Shown here piece after piece: positions 34,766 through 43,092 of a stretch of 64,000 nucleotides of DNA. The position numbers and the translations under genes are program-made. Under the pieces are notes generated by a model. That model ran no database searches. It was not told the DNA's origin and saw only the letters and a list, made by a program, of their open reading frames with translations. The DNA is from Billgrantia bachuensis. Lineage in GTDB: Bacteria > Pseudomonadota > Gammaproteobacteria > Pseudomonadales > Halomonadaceae. Every line of letters begins with the position of its first letter. Positions within the stretch are counted from its first letter, which is position 1. The DNA lies in the NCBI RefSeq assembly GCF_011742165.1, contig NZ_JAAQTO010000023.1, positions 1 through 64,000 of the forward strand, in the 5' to 3' direction.

Positions 34766-35500
34766 ATGGAACAGTTGAACCAATGGCTCGCCACCCTGCT
34801 GGAAGGCAACGTCATCTTTACCCCGCAGACCCTCGGTTACTACTGGACCGGACTGGTCACCACTGCACAACTGGTATTCGTGTCGTTGCTGATCGGGCTG
34901 ATTCTGGCGGTACCGCTGGCGATCCTGCGCGGCTCGAAGCATCGCTGGATCAAGCTGCCGGTCTACTTCTACACCTACGTGTTTCGCGGCACGCCGCTGC
35001 TGGTCCAGCTCTATATCATCTACTACGGCGTGGTGTTCGTGGACGGCATCCAGGAGAGCTTCCTGTGGCCCGTTTTGAAGGAAGCCTTCTATCCGGCGCT
35101 GATCGCCTTCACGCTCAATACCGCCGCCTACACCACCGAGATCTTCCACGGCGCGATCAAGGCCACCTCACGCGGCGAGATCGAGGCGGCGCGTGCCTAC
35201 GGCATGTCGCCGGGGCTGACGATGCGACGCATCATCCTGCCCAGCGCCTTCCGCCGCGCCCTGCCGGCCTACGGCAACGAGGTGATCTTCATGCTGCACG
35301 CCAGCGCCATTGCCAGCGTGGTCACTCTGATGGACATTACCGGGGCGGCTCGCTTCGTTTATGCGCGCTACTACGCACCCTTCGAGGCGTTCATCTTTGC
35401 CGCGCTGATCTATCTCTGCCTGACCTTCATGATTCTTTATCTCTTCCGCTATCTCGAGAAGCGGCTTCTGGCACACCTGAAGCCGCTGAGCGGGAACTGA
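34766..35500 (+). CDS. Basic amino acid ABC permease, HisM/AotM type
   Basis: This 244-residue partner permease shows GLVTTAQLVFVSLLIGLILA, RGTPLLVQLYIIYYG and the EAA-loop region EIEAARAYGMSPGLTMRRIILP. The ATG lies 1 bp after the previous stop, preceded by GGGGAGCAATGAG, so expression is coupled. It completes the transmembrane pore. The binding-protein gene follows after 117 bp, a gap containing a short GC hairpin around 35533-35552 without a T-run. Confidence 0.92.
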   Translation: MEQLNQWLATLLEGNVIFTPQTLGYYWTGLVTTAQLVFVSLLIGLILAVPLAILRGSKHRWIKLPVYFYTYVFRGTPLLVQLYIIYYGVVFVDGIQESFLWPVLKEAFYPALIAFTLNTAAYTTEIFHGAIKATSRGEIEAARAYGMSPGLTMRRIILPSAFRRALPAYGNEVIFMLHASAIASVVTLMDITGAARFVYARYYAPFEAFIFAALIYLCLTFMILYLFRYLEKRLLAHLKPLSGN

Positions 35501-35617
35501 TCAACGTCAAACAGGCGTTGGAAAAACCGCGCTCGGGGACTTTCGGCCCCGGCGTGGCTGCGCTAAATTCAGGCGCGACGTCACCTGATCGGTGCACGAA
35601 CGAAAACAAGGAACCGA

Positions 35618-36385
35618 ATGATGAAAAAACTGCTGACTGTATCCCTGCTGGGCGTCGCCATCGCCGCCGGAACCGCCCAGGCCCGTGACTACGATCACGT
35701 CCGCTTCGGCGTCGATGTACCCTACGAGCCGATGGAGTACCGCACACCCGAAGGCGAACTGACCGGTTTCGATATCGAACTGGGCAACGCCCTGTGCGAA
35801 GAGATCGGCGTGACCTGCGAATGGATCGAGCAGGAGTGGGACGGCATCATCCCCGGCCTGCTGTCGCGCAAGTACGATGCCATCATGTCGTCGATGACCA
35901 TCAACGACGAGCGCCGCGCCACCGTGCTGTTCTCCGATCCCTACATCACGCCCCCTTCCGCCTGGTTCGCCCCGGAGGAAGCCGACATCGGCGAGCCCAG
36001 CACCGAAGCCCTCGATGGCATGACCATCGGTGTGCAGCGCGGCACACTGCAGGACAACTATGTCACCGACCACTACGGCGACGTGGCCGACATCAGCCGC
36101 TACTCCACCGCCGACGACATGGTGCTGGACATGGAAGCCGAGCGCCTGGACATCGTGTTCCTCGACTTTCCGGTGGGCAAGTCCACCCTGCTCGAAAGTG
36201 ACGAGCGGGCCTACAAGGTCGTGGGTGAAATGATCACCGAGCCCAAGGAGTACTTCGGCGACGGCTTCGGCATTGCCTTCCGTCCGCGCGACGAGGCACT
36301 GGCCGAGCGCTTCAACGAGGCCTTGGCCACGCTGAAGGAAGATGGCACCTACGACGAAATCTACCAGCGTTATTTCGAAGAGTAA
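35618..36385 (+). CDS. Basic amino acid ABC substrate-binding protein (ArgT/AotJ-like)
   Basis: This 255-residue periplasmic protein of solute-binding family 3 has a signal peptide (residues 1-22, ending GTAQA). YEPMEYRTPEGELTGFDIELGNALCEEIGVTCEW carries the amino-acid alpha-group site pattern, followed by DAIMSSMTINDERR and GIAFRP. The Cys pair at about 60 and 67 matches the disulfide of ArgT/HisJ-type proteins. Two adjacent ATGs (35618 and 35621) follow AAGGAACC; either may be used. It has an own GC hairpin after the stop. The likely ligand is arginine or ornithine. Confidence 0.9.
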   Translation: MMKKLLTVSLLGVAIAAGTAQARDYDHVRFGVDVPYEPMEYRTPEGELTGFDIELGNALCEEIGVTCEWIEQEWDGIIPGLLSRKYDAIMSSMTINDERRATVLFSDPYITPPSAWFAPEEADIGEPSTEALDGMTIGVQRGTLQDNYVTDHYGDVADISRYSTADDMVLDMEAERLDIVFLDFPVGKSTLLESDERAYKVVGEMITEPKEYFGDGFGIAFRPRDEALAERFNEALATLKEDGTYDEIYQRYFEE

Positions 36386-36396
36386 GCTACGCCTCG

Positions 36397-36423
36397 CCCT
36401 TCCCCGGCATGCCCGGGGAAGGG
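36397..36423 (+). terminator. GC-rich hairpin after the ABC operon
   Basis: A perfect 11-bp stem (CCCTTCCCCGG / CCGGGGAAGGG) with a 5-nt loop lies 11 bp after the binding-protein stop. Downstream T-content is modest, so it may be a stabilising 3' end as well as a terminator. Confidence 0.7.
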
Positions 36424-36505
36424 TTGCCGTTCCTCATTCTGCATTTCTCTCCGATTCTTCGCATCTTCACGCACCCTGGTCGGCCTGAACTGACTCGTCA
36501 ATGTA

Positions 36506-36961
36506 TCAATGACCATGTGGTCCCGGTACATGGCTGGGTTCGAAAGCCTCGACCGGGAGGTCACGCGATGCAGGCTGAGCCAGCTCCTGCAGGATGCCGC
36601 AGTGGCTGGAGTCGGCCTCGCCGTTGCAGCGCGAGCGCAGCGTGGCCAGCGCCTGGCGCAGAGCCTGCAATTGCTCGATGCGGGCCTCCACGTGGGCCAA
36701 GTGGTCGTCGATCAGGCCATTGACGGCATTGCACGGCTGGCGCGGGTGGTCGTGGTAGTCGAGCAAGGTGCGGATCTCGCCCAGCGTCATGTCCAGCGTG
36801 CGGCAGTGGCGGATGAAGCGCAGCCGCTCGGCGTGGGGCTCGGCATACAGCCGGTAGTTGGCGCTGCTGCGGGCCGGCTCGGGCAAGAGCCCTTCGCGTT
36901 CGTAGTAACGGATGGTTTCCACCGGGCAGCCCGTGCGAGTGGCTAGTTCACCGATCTTCAT
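36506..36961 (-). CDS. cadR: MerR-family heavy-metal regulator CadR
   Basis: This 151-residue MerR regulator has an N-terminal winged helix (MKIGELATRTGCPVETIRYYE), a dimerisation helix, and metal-site cysteines at 77 (QPCNAV), 112 (SRCNG) and 121 (HCGI). These are nearly the spacing of CadR Cys77, Cys112 and Cys119 as I recall it. The His-containing tail (SHVPGPHGH) is also CadR-like. It should sense Cd(II), Pb(II) or Zn(II) and switch on the divergent P-type ATPase. The ATG at 36961 is preceded by GAGG; a GTG at 36967 is weaker. Confidence 0.88.
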   Translation of the reverse strand: MKIGELATRTGCPVETIRYYEREGLLPEPARSSANYRLYAEPHAERLRFIRHCRTLDMTLGEIRTLLDYHDHPRQPCNAVNGLIDDHLAHVEARIEQLQALRQALATLRSRCNGEADSSHCGILQELAQPASRDLPVEAFEPSHVPGPHGH

Positions 36962-36979
36962 GAGCACCTCACAAGTCGC

Positions 36980-37010
36980 TTGACCCTGTAGTGGCTACAG
37001 GGTGTTCCAT
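36980..37010 (+). promoter_or_regulatory. MerR-type metal promoter and CadR operator of the P-type ATPase gene
   Basis: The -35 TTGACC (36980-36985) and a poor -10 TTCCAT (37005-37010) are 19 nt apart, the overlong spacing of MerR-activated promoters. Between them lies a perfect palindrome, ACCCTGTAG-N3-CTACAGGGT (36983-37003), of the CadR/ZntR type. Transcription should begin near 37016-37018. Confidence 0.88.
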
Positions 37011-37040
37011 CATGGTAGACCAATGACACGGAGTTCTACC

Positions 37041-39305
37041 ATGGCCGAACGATCCTGCTGCTCCGGCGGCGCCTGCAGCGTCGATACGTCCCCGCCCCCG
37101 ACGCGGCCGAAGGCCCCTCAGCCAGGCGTCGATTCGCTGCGCCTGCGCATCGAGGCGATGTGCTGCCCCACCGAGGAGGGCTTGCTGCGCCGGGCGCTGG
37201 AGGACATGCCGGGCATCGAGCGGCTCGATTTCGACCTGATCGGCCGCAAACTCACCGTGCATCATCGGAATGTGGGCGAGGAGGCCATTCGGCGCCGCAT
37301 TGCCGCCACCGGCATGACCGCCGAGCGCGATGACCCGGCCCAGCGCACGGCGCCGGCTGCGAGCGACGAGGAGCCATGGTGGAAGATCGGCGTAGCCGCC
37401 ACTTTAGCCCTGGCGGCCGAGGCCAGCCACTGGCTGGAGCTGGCCGAGCCCTGGCTAGCCGCCGCGCTGGCGCTGGCGGCCATCGCCCTGGTCGGCCTGC
37501 CCACCTGGAAGAAGGGCTTTATCGCCCTGCGCCACCGCACCCTCAACATCAACGCGCTGATGAGCGTGGCGGTGACCGGCGCGCTGCTGATCGGCCAGTG
37601 GGCCGAGGCGGCCATGGTGCTGGTGCTGTTCACCCTGGCCGAGCGAATCGAGGCGCGCTCGCTGGGCCGGGCTCGCAACGCCATTCGCGAACTGCTCGAC
37701 CTGGCACCGGAGAGCGCCAGCGTGCAGCAGCCGGATGGCAGCTTCCGTTCCTTCCCGGCCGGTGAGGTCGCCGTCGACAGCCTGGTTCGCGTGCGTCCCG
37801 GCGAGCGCCTGGCGCTGGACGGCAGCGTCGCCGAAGGCCACCCGGCGCTGGACGAATCGCCCATCACCGGCGAGAGCCTGCCGGTGGACAAGGCACCGGG
37901 CGAGGCCGTGTTCGCCGGCAGCGTCAACCAGGGTAGCGAGTTCCTCTATCGAACCACCCGAGCAGCCAGCGACACCACACTGGCCCGCATCATTCATACC
38001 GTCGAGCAGGCCCAGGCCAGCCGCGCCCCTACCCAGAGCTTCATCGACCGCTTCGCCGCCGTCTATACCCCGGCGGTGTTCGCCATCGCCCTGCTGGTGG
38101 CGCTCACCTGGCCGTGGCTGTTCGGCATCGGCTGGTTCGAGGGTGTCTACCGCGCGCTGGTCCTGCTTGTGATCGCCTGCCCCTGCGCGCTGGTGATCTC
38201 CACCCCGGTGACCATCGTCAGTGGCTTGGCGGCCGCCGCACGCTCGGGCATCCTGATCAAGGGCGGCAATGTGCTCGAGCAGGGCTATCGGCTAGTTACG
38301 CTGGCCTTCGACAAGACCGGCACCCTGACCCAGGGTCGCCCCTCCCAGCGTGACTGGCACCCGCTCGATCCAACGCAGGACGAACCCACCCAGGTCAGGC
38401 TGCGCGGCCTGGCAGCAGGGCTCGCCGGCCGTTCCTCGCACCCGGTGTCAGCGGCCCTGGCGCGTGCCGCCGAGGCAGATGGCATCGTTCCGCTGGAAGT
38501 GAACGGCGTGCAGGAACTGCCCGGCCGAGGCGTCGTTGCAAGGCTGGACGAACATACTGTCTGGCTCGGAAATCGCCGGTTGATGCAGCAGTTCGCGACG
38601 GTAGGCGGCACGCTCGAAGCCCACCTGGCCGAGCACGAGGCCCGCGGCGAGACCTTGGTGATCCTGGGCGAGGAAACCCGCCCGTTGGCGCTGTTTGCCG
38701 TCGGCGACCCGCTGCGAGAAGAGAGCCGCGAGGCGGTCGAAGCGCTGCATCGCCTGGGCGTGACCACGCTGATGCTGAGCGGCGACAACCCCGCGAGCGT
38801 ATCCGCGGTGGCCGCCAAGGCCGGCATCGACGAGGCCCACGGCTCGCTGCTGCCGGAAGACAAACTGGCCATGATCGAGGCCCGCACTCAGCAAGGTTCG
38901 GTGGGCATGGTGGGCGACGGCATCAACGACGCCCCGGCACTGGCCCGCGCCGACATCGGCTTCGCCATGGGGGCTTTGGGCAGTGATGCCGCCATCGAGA
39001 CCGCCGACGTGGCGCTGATGGACGACGACCCACGCCGGCTGGCCGACTTCCTGCGCCTGTCGCGTCGCACACGCAGCATCTTGATGCAGAACATCGCCAT
39101 TGCTCTGGGTTTCAAGGTGGTCTTCATGGCGCTGGCCTTCAGCGGCCACGCCACCCTGTGGATGGCCGTGTTCGCCGACATGGGCGCCAGCCTGCTGGTG
39201 GTGGCCAACGGCCTGAGGTTGCTGCGCCAGGACAGGCGGTCAGGCGTTGACAAGCAGCAGCATGATCTAAGGCGTAAGCCCTTCGATGAGGAAACGGCTC
39301 AATAA
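37041..39305 (+). CDS. cadA: Cd/Zn/Pb-exporting P1B-type ATPase
   Basis: This 754-residue ATPase exports divalent soft metals. It has a Cys-rich start (SCCSGGACS), an HMA-like domain with the variant metal motif MCCPTEE instead of GMTCxxC, and about eight helices. The actuator motif is TGES, the membrane metal site CPC (ACPCALVIS), the phosphorylation site DKTGTLT, the nucleotide-binding HP, and GDGINDAPAL. CPC plus CCxTE is typical of Zn/Cd/Pb exporters. The start at 37041 has GGAG 7 nt upstream. The earlier ATGs at 37002 and 37023 lie before, or only a few nt after, the predicted transcription start. Confidence 0.92.
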   Translation: MAERSCCSGGACSVDTSPPPTRPKAPQPGVDSLRLRIEAMCCPTEEGLLRRALEDMPGIERLDFDLIGRKLTVHHRNVGEEAIRRRIAATGMTAERDDPAQRTAPAASDEEPWWKIGVAATLALAAEASHWLELAEPWLAAALALAAIALVGLPTWKKGFIALRHRTLNINALMSVAVTGALLIGQWAEAAMVLVLFTLAERIEARSLGRARNAIRELLDLAPESASVQQPDGSFRSFPAGEVAVDSLVRVRPGERLALDGSVAEGHPALDESPITGESLPVDKAPGEAVFAGSVNQGSEFLYRTTRAASDTTLARIIHTVEQAQASRAPTQSFIDRFAAVYTPAVFAIALLVALTWPWLFGIGWFEGVYRALVLLVIACPCALVISTPVTIVSGLAAAARSGILIKGGNVLEQGYRLVTLAFDKTGTLTQGRPSQRDWHPLDPTQDEPTQVRLRGLAAGLAGRSSHPVSAALARAAEADGIVPLEVNGVQELPGRGVVARLDEHTVWLGNRRLMQQFATVGGTLEAHLAEHEARGETLVILGEETRPLALFAVGDPLREESREAVEALHRLGVTTLMLSGDNPASVSAVAAKAGIDEAHGSLLPEDKLAMIEARTQQGSVGMVGDGINDAPALARADIGFAMGALGSDAAIETADVALMDDDPRRLADFLRLSRRTRSILMQNIAIALGFKVVFMALAFSGHATLWMAVFADMGASLLVVANGLRLLRQDRRSGVDKQQHDLRRKPFDEETAQ

Positions 39306-39314
39306 GGAGCCCCC

Positions 39315-39465
39315 ATGGAATCGCCGCAGCATGCCGAGGTCATGGTCGTCGGTGCCGACATCGTAGGCCTGGCCTGCGCTGGCACCTGCAGCAGCAGGAC
39401 TTTGAGGTCACACCCTGATGGACCCAGAGCTGCCCGGCAGCGGGGCCTCGTCCGGCAACGCTCAG
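39315..39465 (+). pseudogene. Decayed N-terminal fragment of a DadA-like FAD amine/amino-acid oxidase
   Basis: The first frame gives ESPQHAEVMVVGADIVGLACA, a damaged Rossmann FAD motif (usual form VVGAGIVGLACA). A shift of frame then gives LQQQDFEVT, and a second shift gives LMDPELPGSGASSGNAQ, which matches the next block of DadA/DAO-family oxidoreductases. So at least two frameshifts and one motif substitution sit in about 50 codons. The rest of the gene (about 350 codons) is absent; the convergent amidotransferase gene begins there. It starts 9 bp after the metal ATPase stop with AAGGAG upstream. It is not expected to be functional. Confidence 0.7.
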
Positions 39466-40181
39466 GCGTGCATTTTTATCGCCCTCTGCAGGAAATTCAG
39501 AATCCAGCGCGCCATCAGCGTGTCGTCGACTTCGGTGGAGAGCGAGCTCTGCCCTTCTCGCACGCGCTCGTCGCCGACCAGCTCGCGGCGCAGGGCCATG
39601 AGGTCGCGCGAGTATTCCTTGGTGAATTCTGGGTGGCCCTGCACGCCGAGGAAGTGCTCGCCGATCTGCATCAGGTAGTGGGGGCAGAAATCACTGCCGC
39701 CGACAACGGTGGCCTCGGGCGGCAGCGCCTCGATCTGGTCCTGGTGGCTGACCAACAGGTCGAGGCCCGGCTGCCAAGGCTCCATCCACTCGGCGCGTGT
39801 CTGGATGCGGTTGAACGACATGCCTACGCCCCAACCCCGATCACTCTTGACGACTTCACCTCCCAACGCCTTGGCCATCAGCTGATGACCGAAGCAGATA
39901 CCCACCAGCGGCTTGCCGGCCTCCCATAGTTCACGCACGAAGGCACACAGCGCGTCGACCCAGGGCAGCCCGTCGTTGACGCCGTACTTCGAGCCGGTGG
40001 TCATCCAGGCGTCAACGGCTTCGATGTCGTCGGGTATCTCGCCGTCCAGGCAACGCCAGACCTGGAACTCCAGCGTGGGGTCGACCCGCCGGAACAGGGC
40101 GGCGAACATTTCCGGATAGTTGCCGTGGGCCTCGCGCAGTTCCGGCGCCACGTCATCGCACTGCAATAGCCCGATGCGCAT
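39462..40181 (-). CDS. Class I glutamine amidotransferase-like gamma-glutamyl hydrolase
   Basis: This 239-residue class I glutamine amidotransferase domain protein has the nucleophile Cys in GICFGHQLMAKALGG and the His-Glu pair in GVQGHPEFT. There is no synthetase domain, so it acts alone. In an operon with a glutamine-synthetase-like ligase, an ALDH and an ADH, it most likely hydrolyses a gamma-glutamyl amide to glutamate plus an amino acid, the role PuuD plays in putrescine breakdown. The ATG at 40181 follows AAAGGAGA; a longer in-frame reading runs into the alcohol dehydrogenase region. It is the last gene of the operon, 101 bp after the dehydrogenase. Confidence 0.85.
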   Translation of the reverse strand: MRIGLLQCDDVAPELREAHGNYPEMFAALFRRVDPTLEFQVWRCLDGEIPDDIEAVDAWMTTGSKYGVNDGLPWVDALCAFVRELWEAGKPLVGICFGHQLMAKALGGEVVKSDRGWGVGMSFNRIQTRAEWMEPWQPGLDLLVSHQDQIEALPPEATVVGGSDFCPHYLMQIGEHFLGVQGHPEFTKEYSRDLMALRRELVGDERVREGQSSLSTEVDDTLMARWILNFLQRAIKMHA

Positions 40182-40282
40182 CGGTGAATCTCCTTTCATT
40201 GAACCTTCCCTGGACTCCGGCCTGCCAGCCACGGCATCGCCAGCATAACCCCTTGGCTTCGTCCGAAGACTTCCGACGAAGC

Positions 40283-41464
40283 CTAGAGACGGCCCTCCAC
40301 GGCGGCCACGAAAATACCACGGTACTCGTCGGCGTCGAAGGCGACCGGGTTGGTGCCCGACGACGGATCCGCCACCGCCATGCGCCCGACCTTGTCGGCC
40401 TGGCGCGTATCGATGCCGAGTTCGGCCAGGCTGTGTGGAATGCCGAGCCGCTCGCGCAGGCCCAGCACCCATTCGATCACCGCCGCCGTACCCGGCTGAT
40501 CCAGGTTGAGATAGCGTCCCAGGCGTACCATCGGCTCGCCGATGGCGCGCTCGTTGGCACGCAGCACGTAGGGCATCAGCACCGCGTTCAAGGTTCCATG
40601 GTGGGCGTCGTAGAGCGCCCCTAGCGGATGCGCCAGGGCGTGCATGGCGCCCAGGCCGCGCTGGAAGGCGGTGGCCCCCATGCTCGATGCCACCAGCATG
40701 TTCATGCGTGCCTCGAGGTCGCCACCATTGCTGTAGGCGCGCTGCAGGTAGAGGTCGATGCGACGCATGCCCTCCACGGCGATACCCTCGGCCATGGGGT
40801 GGTAGAGCGACGAGCACCACGCCTCCATGCAGTGCGACAGCGCATCCATGCCGGTGGCGGCGGTAATCGCCGGCGGCAGCCCCACGGTGAGCTCGGGGTC
40901 GAGGATCACCGTTGCAGGCACCATGCCGGGGTGGAAGATGATGCGCTTGACGTGCTCCGCCTCGTCGGTGATTACCGAGGCGCGCCCCACCTCCGAGCCG
41001 GTTCCCGCGGTGGTGGGCACGGCGACGATGGGGGCGATGGCCTGGGCGTCGGCATTCTTCCAGTTGTCGCCGATGTCCTCCAGCGACCACAGCGACAGCC
41101 CCTCGCGCTGGTTGGCCATCAGCGCCACCGCCTTGGCGGCGTCGAGCCCCGAGCCGCCGCCGAAGGCGATAACGCCGTCGTGGCTGCCGTTGCGGAAAGC
41201 GGCCATGCCGTCGAGCACGTTGCGCCCGGTGGGGTTGCCCTTGACCTGGCTGAACACGGCGATGCGCAGGCCGGCTTCCTGGCACGCCTGCACGCATGCC
41301 TGCACCATCGGCAGTGCCGCAAGCCCAGGGTCGGTGATCAGCAGCGGCGCGCCCATGCCAAGCGCCCGGCATGCCTCGGGCAGGTCGCGAATGCGCCCGG
41401 CCCCGGTGAGGATGTTCGAGGGATAGTTCCAGCCCATGGTGTAGTGGTTCATGTCGTGGCTCAT
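40283..41464 (-). CDS. Iron-containing alcohol dehydrogenase
   Basis: This 393-residue type III (iron-dependent) alcohol dehydrogenase shows the NAD-binding FGGGSGLDAAKAVA and PTTAGTGSEVGRASVI. The metal ligands are in the Asp/His series (DPELTVGLPP, GMDALSHCMEA, GAMHALAHPLGALYDAHHG). The start at 41464 is preceded by CAGGAGAACGCC, the same ribosome-site string as the ALDH gene. It is placed between the ALDH and amidotransferase genes. In the proposed pathway it oxidises the hydroxyl of a gamma-glutamyl amino alcohol to the aldehyde. The actual alcohol is not readable from sequence. Confidence 0.9.
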   Translation of the reverse strand: MSHDMNHYTMGWNYPSNILTGAGRIRDLPEACRALGMGAPLLITDPGLAALPMVQACVQACQEAGLRIAVFSQVKGNPTGRNVLDGMAAFRNGSHDGVIAFGGGSGLDAAKAVALMANQREGLSLWSLEDIGDNWKNADAQAIAPIVAVPTTAGTGSEVGRASVITDEAEHVKRIIFHPGMVPATVILDPELTVGLPPAITAATGMDALSHCMEAWCSSLYHPMAEGIAVEGMRRIDLYLQRAYSNGGDLEARMNMLVASSMGATAFQRGLGAMHALAHPLGALYDAHHGTLNAVLMPYVLRANERAIGEPMVRLGRYLNLDQPGTAAVIEWVLGLRERLGIPHSLAELGIDTRQADKVGRMAVADPSSGTNPVAFDADEYRGIFVAAVEGRL

Positions 41465-41483
41465 GGCGTTCTCCTGGGCCAGC

Positions 41484-42869
41484 TCAGGCGTGTTTGAGGT
41501 GGAATGACTTGGGCCGGGTCAATGTCTCGTAGCCGATGCGTGACAGCGAACAGCCCCGCCCCGACTGCTTGACCCCGGTCCAGGCCAGCTCCGGGTCGAG
41601 GTAGTCGCAGCGGTTGGTGAATACGGTGCCGGCCTCGAGGCGCCGGGCGATGGCTTCGCCGGTGGCGATATCGCGGGTGAATACCGCGGCGGTGAGGCCG
41701 AAATCGCTGTCGTTCATCAACCGCACGGCCTCGTCGTCGTCCGCTACCGGCATGATGCCGACCACCGGGCCGAAGCTCTCCTCGGTCATCACCCGCATCG
41801 AGTGGTCGACACCGGTCAGCACCTGCGGCGCCAGGTAGGCGCTGCCCGGCACCGAGTGCGGATAGTCGCCGGGATCGATCCACGCCCTGGCGCCGGCGGC
41901 GACCGCCTCCTCGACCTGGCCGCGCACGAAGTCCGCCGCCGCGGGGCGCACCAGCGGCCCCAGGGTTGTCGCCGGATCGGTGGGGTTGCCCAGCCGCAGC
42001 TGGCGCACCCAGGCCACGGCGCGCTCGACGAAGTCGTCGAAGATCGACTCATGCACGTAGATGCGCTCGATGCCGCAGCAGCTCTGCCCCGAGTTGAAGA
42101 AGGCACCGTCCATCACTCCTGGTACCGCCTCGTCGAGGTTCACATCGGCGCGGATATAAGCCGGGTCCTTGCCGCCGAGCTCAAGGCCCGTGGCAATGAA
42201 GTGCCCGGCGGCGTTGCGCTCGACCATCGCCCCGCCCGCCACCGATCCGGTGAAGGAGATATGGGCGATGCGGGGGTCGCGAATCACGGTTTCCGCAGCG
42301 TCATGGGAAAGATGCAGGTGCTGGAACACACCCTCGGGCAACCCGGCCTCGTCGAAGGCCTGCTGGAAGCGCTCGGCGCACAGCGGGGTCTGGGCGGAGT
42401 GCTTGAGGATCACCGTGTTGCCCGCCATGATCGCCGGCACCACGGCATTCACCGCGGTCATGAAGGGGAAATTCCACGGCGCGACGATGAACGACACGCC
42501 CAGCGGTTCGCGGGTGATGTAGCGGGTGAAGCCGGGCTTGTCGACCAGGCGAATCGGCGCCAGGGCATCCTCGGCCAACGAGATCATGGTCCGCGCGCGA
42601 TCCTCGAAGCCGCCGATCTCGCCGCCGGCCACGGCGATCGGTCGCCCCATCTGCCAGGTCAGCTCGCGGGCCAGCTCGTCGCGGCGGGCGACGAAGGCAT
42701 CGACCATCTTCGAGCACAGCCGTGCCCGCTCGGCGAGGCTCGTCTCGCGCCACGTACGCTGCGCCGCCACCGCTTTATCCAGCGCCGCCTCGACCCGTGC
42801 CGGGTCGGCCAGCTCCCGCTCGACGTAGACCGACCCGTCGACCGGAGAAATTGTCTTCTGTATGGCCAC
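41484..42869 (-). CDS. NAD(P)-dependent aldehyde dehydrogenase
   Basis: This 461-residue ALDH shows PWNFPFMTAVNAVVPAIMAGNT, the catalytic Glu230 in LELGGKDP, and catalytic Cys264 in FFNSGQSCCGIERIYV with a second adjacent Cys. EESFGPVVGIMP is in the cofactor half. The best start is GTG 42869, behind CAGGAGAACGCCAA; a TTG at 42890 would include the ribosome site and is rejected. It lies between the ligase gene (223-bp gap with a structured repeat) and the alcohol dehydrogenase (19-bp gap). Its predicted role is oxidation of a gamma-glutamyl aminoaldehyde to the acid. Confidence 0.9.
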   Translation of the reverse strand: MAIQKTISPVDGSVYVERELADPARVEAALDKAVAAQRTWRETSLAERARLCSKMVDAFVARRDELARELTWQMGRPIAVAGGEIGGFEDRARTMISLAEDALAPIRLVDKPGFTRYITREPLGVSFIVAPWNFPFMTAVNAVVPAIMAGNTVILKHSAQTPLCAERFQQAFDEAGLPEGVFQHLHLSHDAAETVIRDPRIAHISFTGSVAGGAMVERNAAGHFIATGLELGGKDPAYIRADVNLDEAVPGVMDGAFFNSGQSCCGIERIYVHESIFDDFVERAVAWVRQLRLGNPTDPATTLGPLVRPAAADFVRGQVEEAVAAGARAWIDPGDYPHSVPGSAYLAPQVLTGVDHSMRVMTEESFGPVVGIMPVADDDEAVRLMNDSDFGLTAAVFTRDIATGEAIARRLEAGTVFTNRCDYLDPELAWTGVKQSGRGCSLSRIGYETLTRPKSFHLKHA

Positions 42870-42969
42870 TTGGCGTTCTCCTGCTATCAAGTCCGTTTCG
42901 CAGAGAAACAGAGAGTGCTTGAACCTTGTCCATCTTGGCGGTTAGTGCCTGAAGGCTTAGCCAAGGTGA

Positions 42970-43089
42970 GCACTGAGCGAGCGGTTCGCAGGCAAGGCGG
43001 AGCGGAAAGGAGCGAGCGGAGTTGACTCCAGTCAATGAGCATCGCGGGTTTTCGCTCCAACACAGCCCTGCGGATCGCGCAGCCAGTGC
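42970..43089. repeat. Large imperfect inverted-repeat element between ligase and ALDH genes
   Basis: Arms at 42970-43004 and 43053-43089 pair imperfectly, with exact blocks GCACTG, CGCAGG and GGAGCG. The centre contains TTGACT-CC-AGTCAA (43022-43035). It ends three bases before the ligase stop codon on the complementary strand. The left arm shares AAGGCGGAGCG with copy 1 at 4371-4455. No T-run follows either side. Confidence 0.65.
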
Positions 43090-43092
43090 GGA

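Noticed and set aside
35520..35565. Terminator between the HisM-type permease and the binding-protein gene
   Set aside because: The stem is only about five GC pairs with no T-run, and the genes belong to one functional transporter.
42970..43089. Rho-independent terminator inside the amine operon
   Set aside because: Arms are long but imperfect and no T-run follows on the transcribed strand; it resembles a repeat element more than a terminator.
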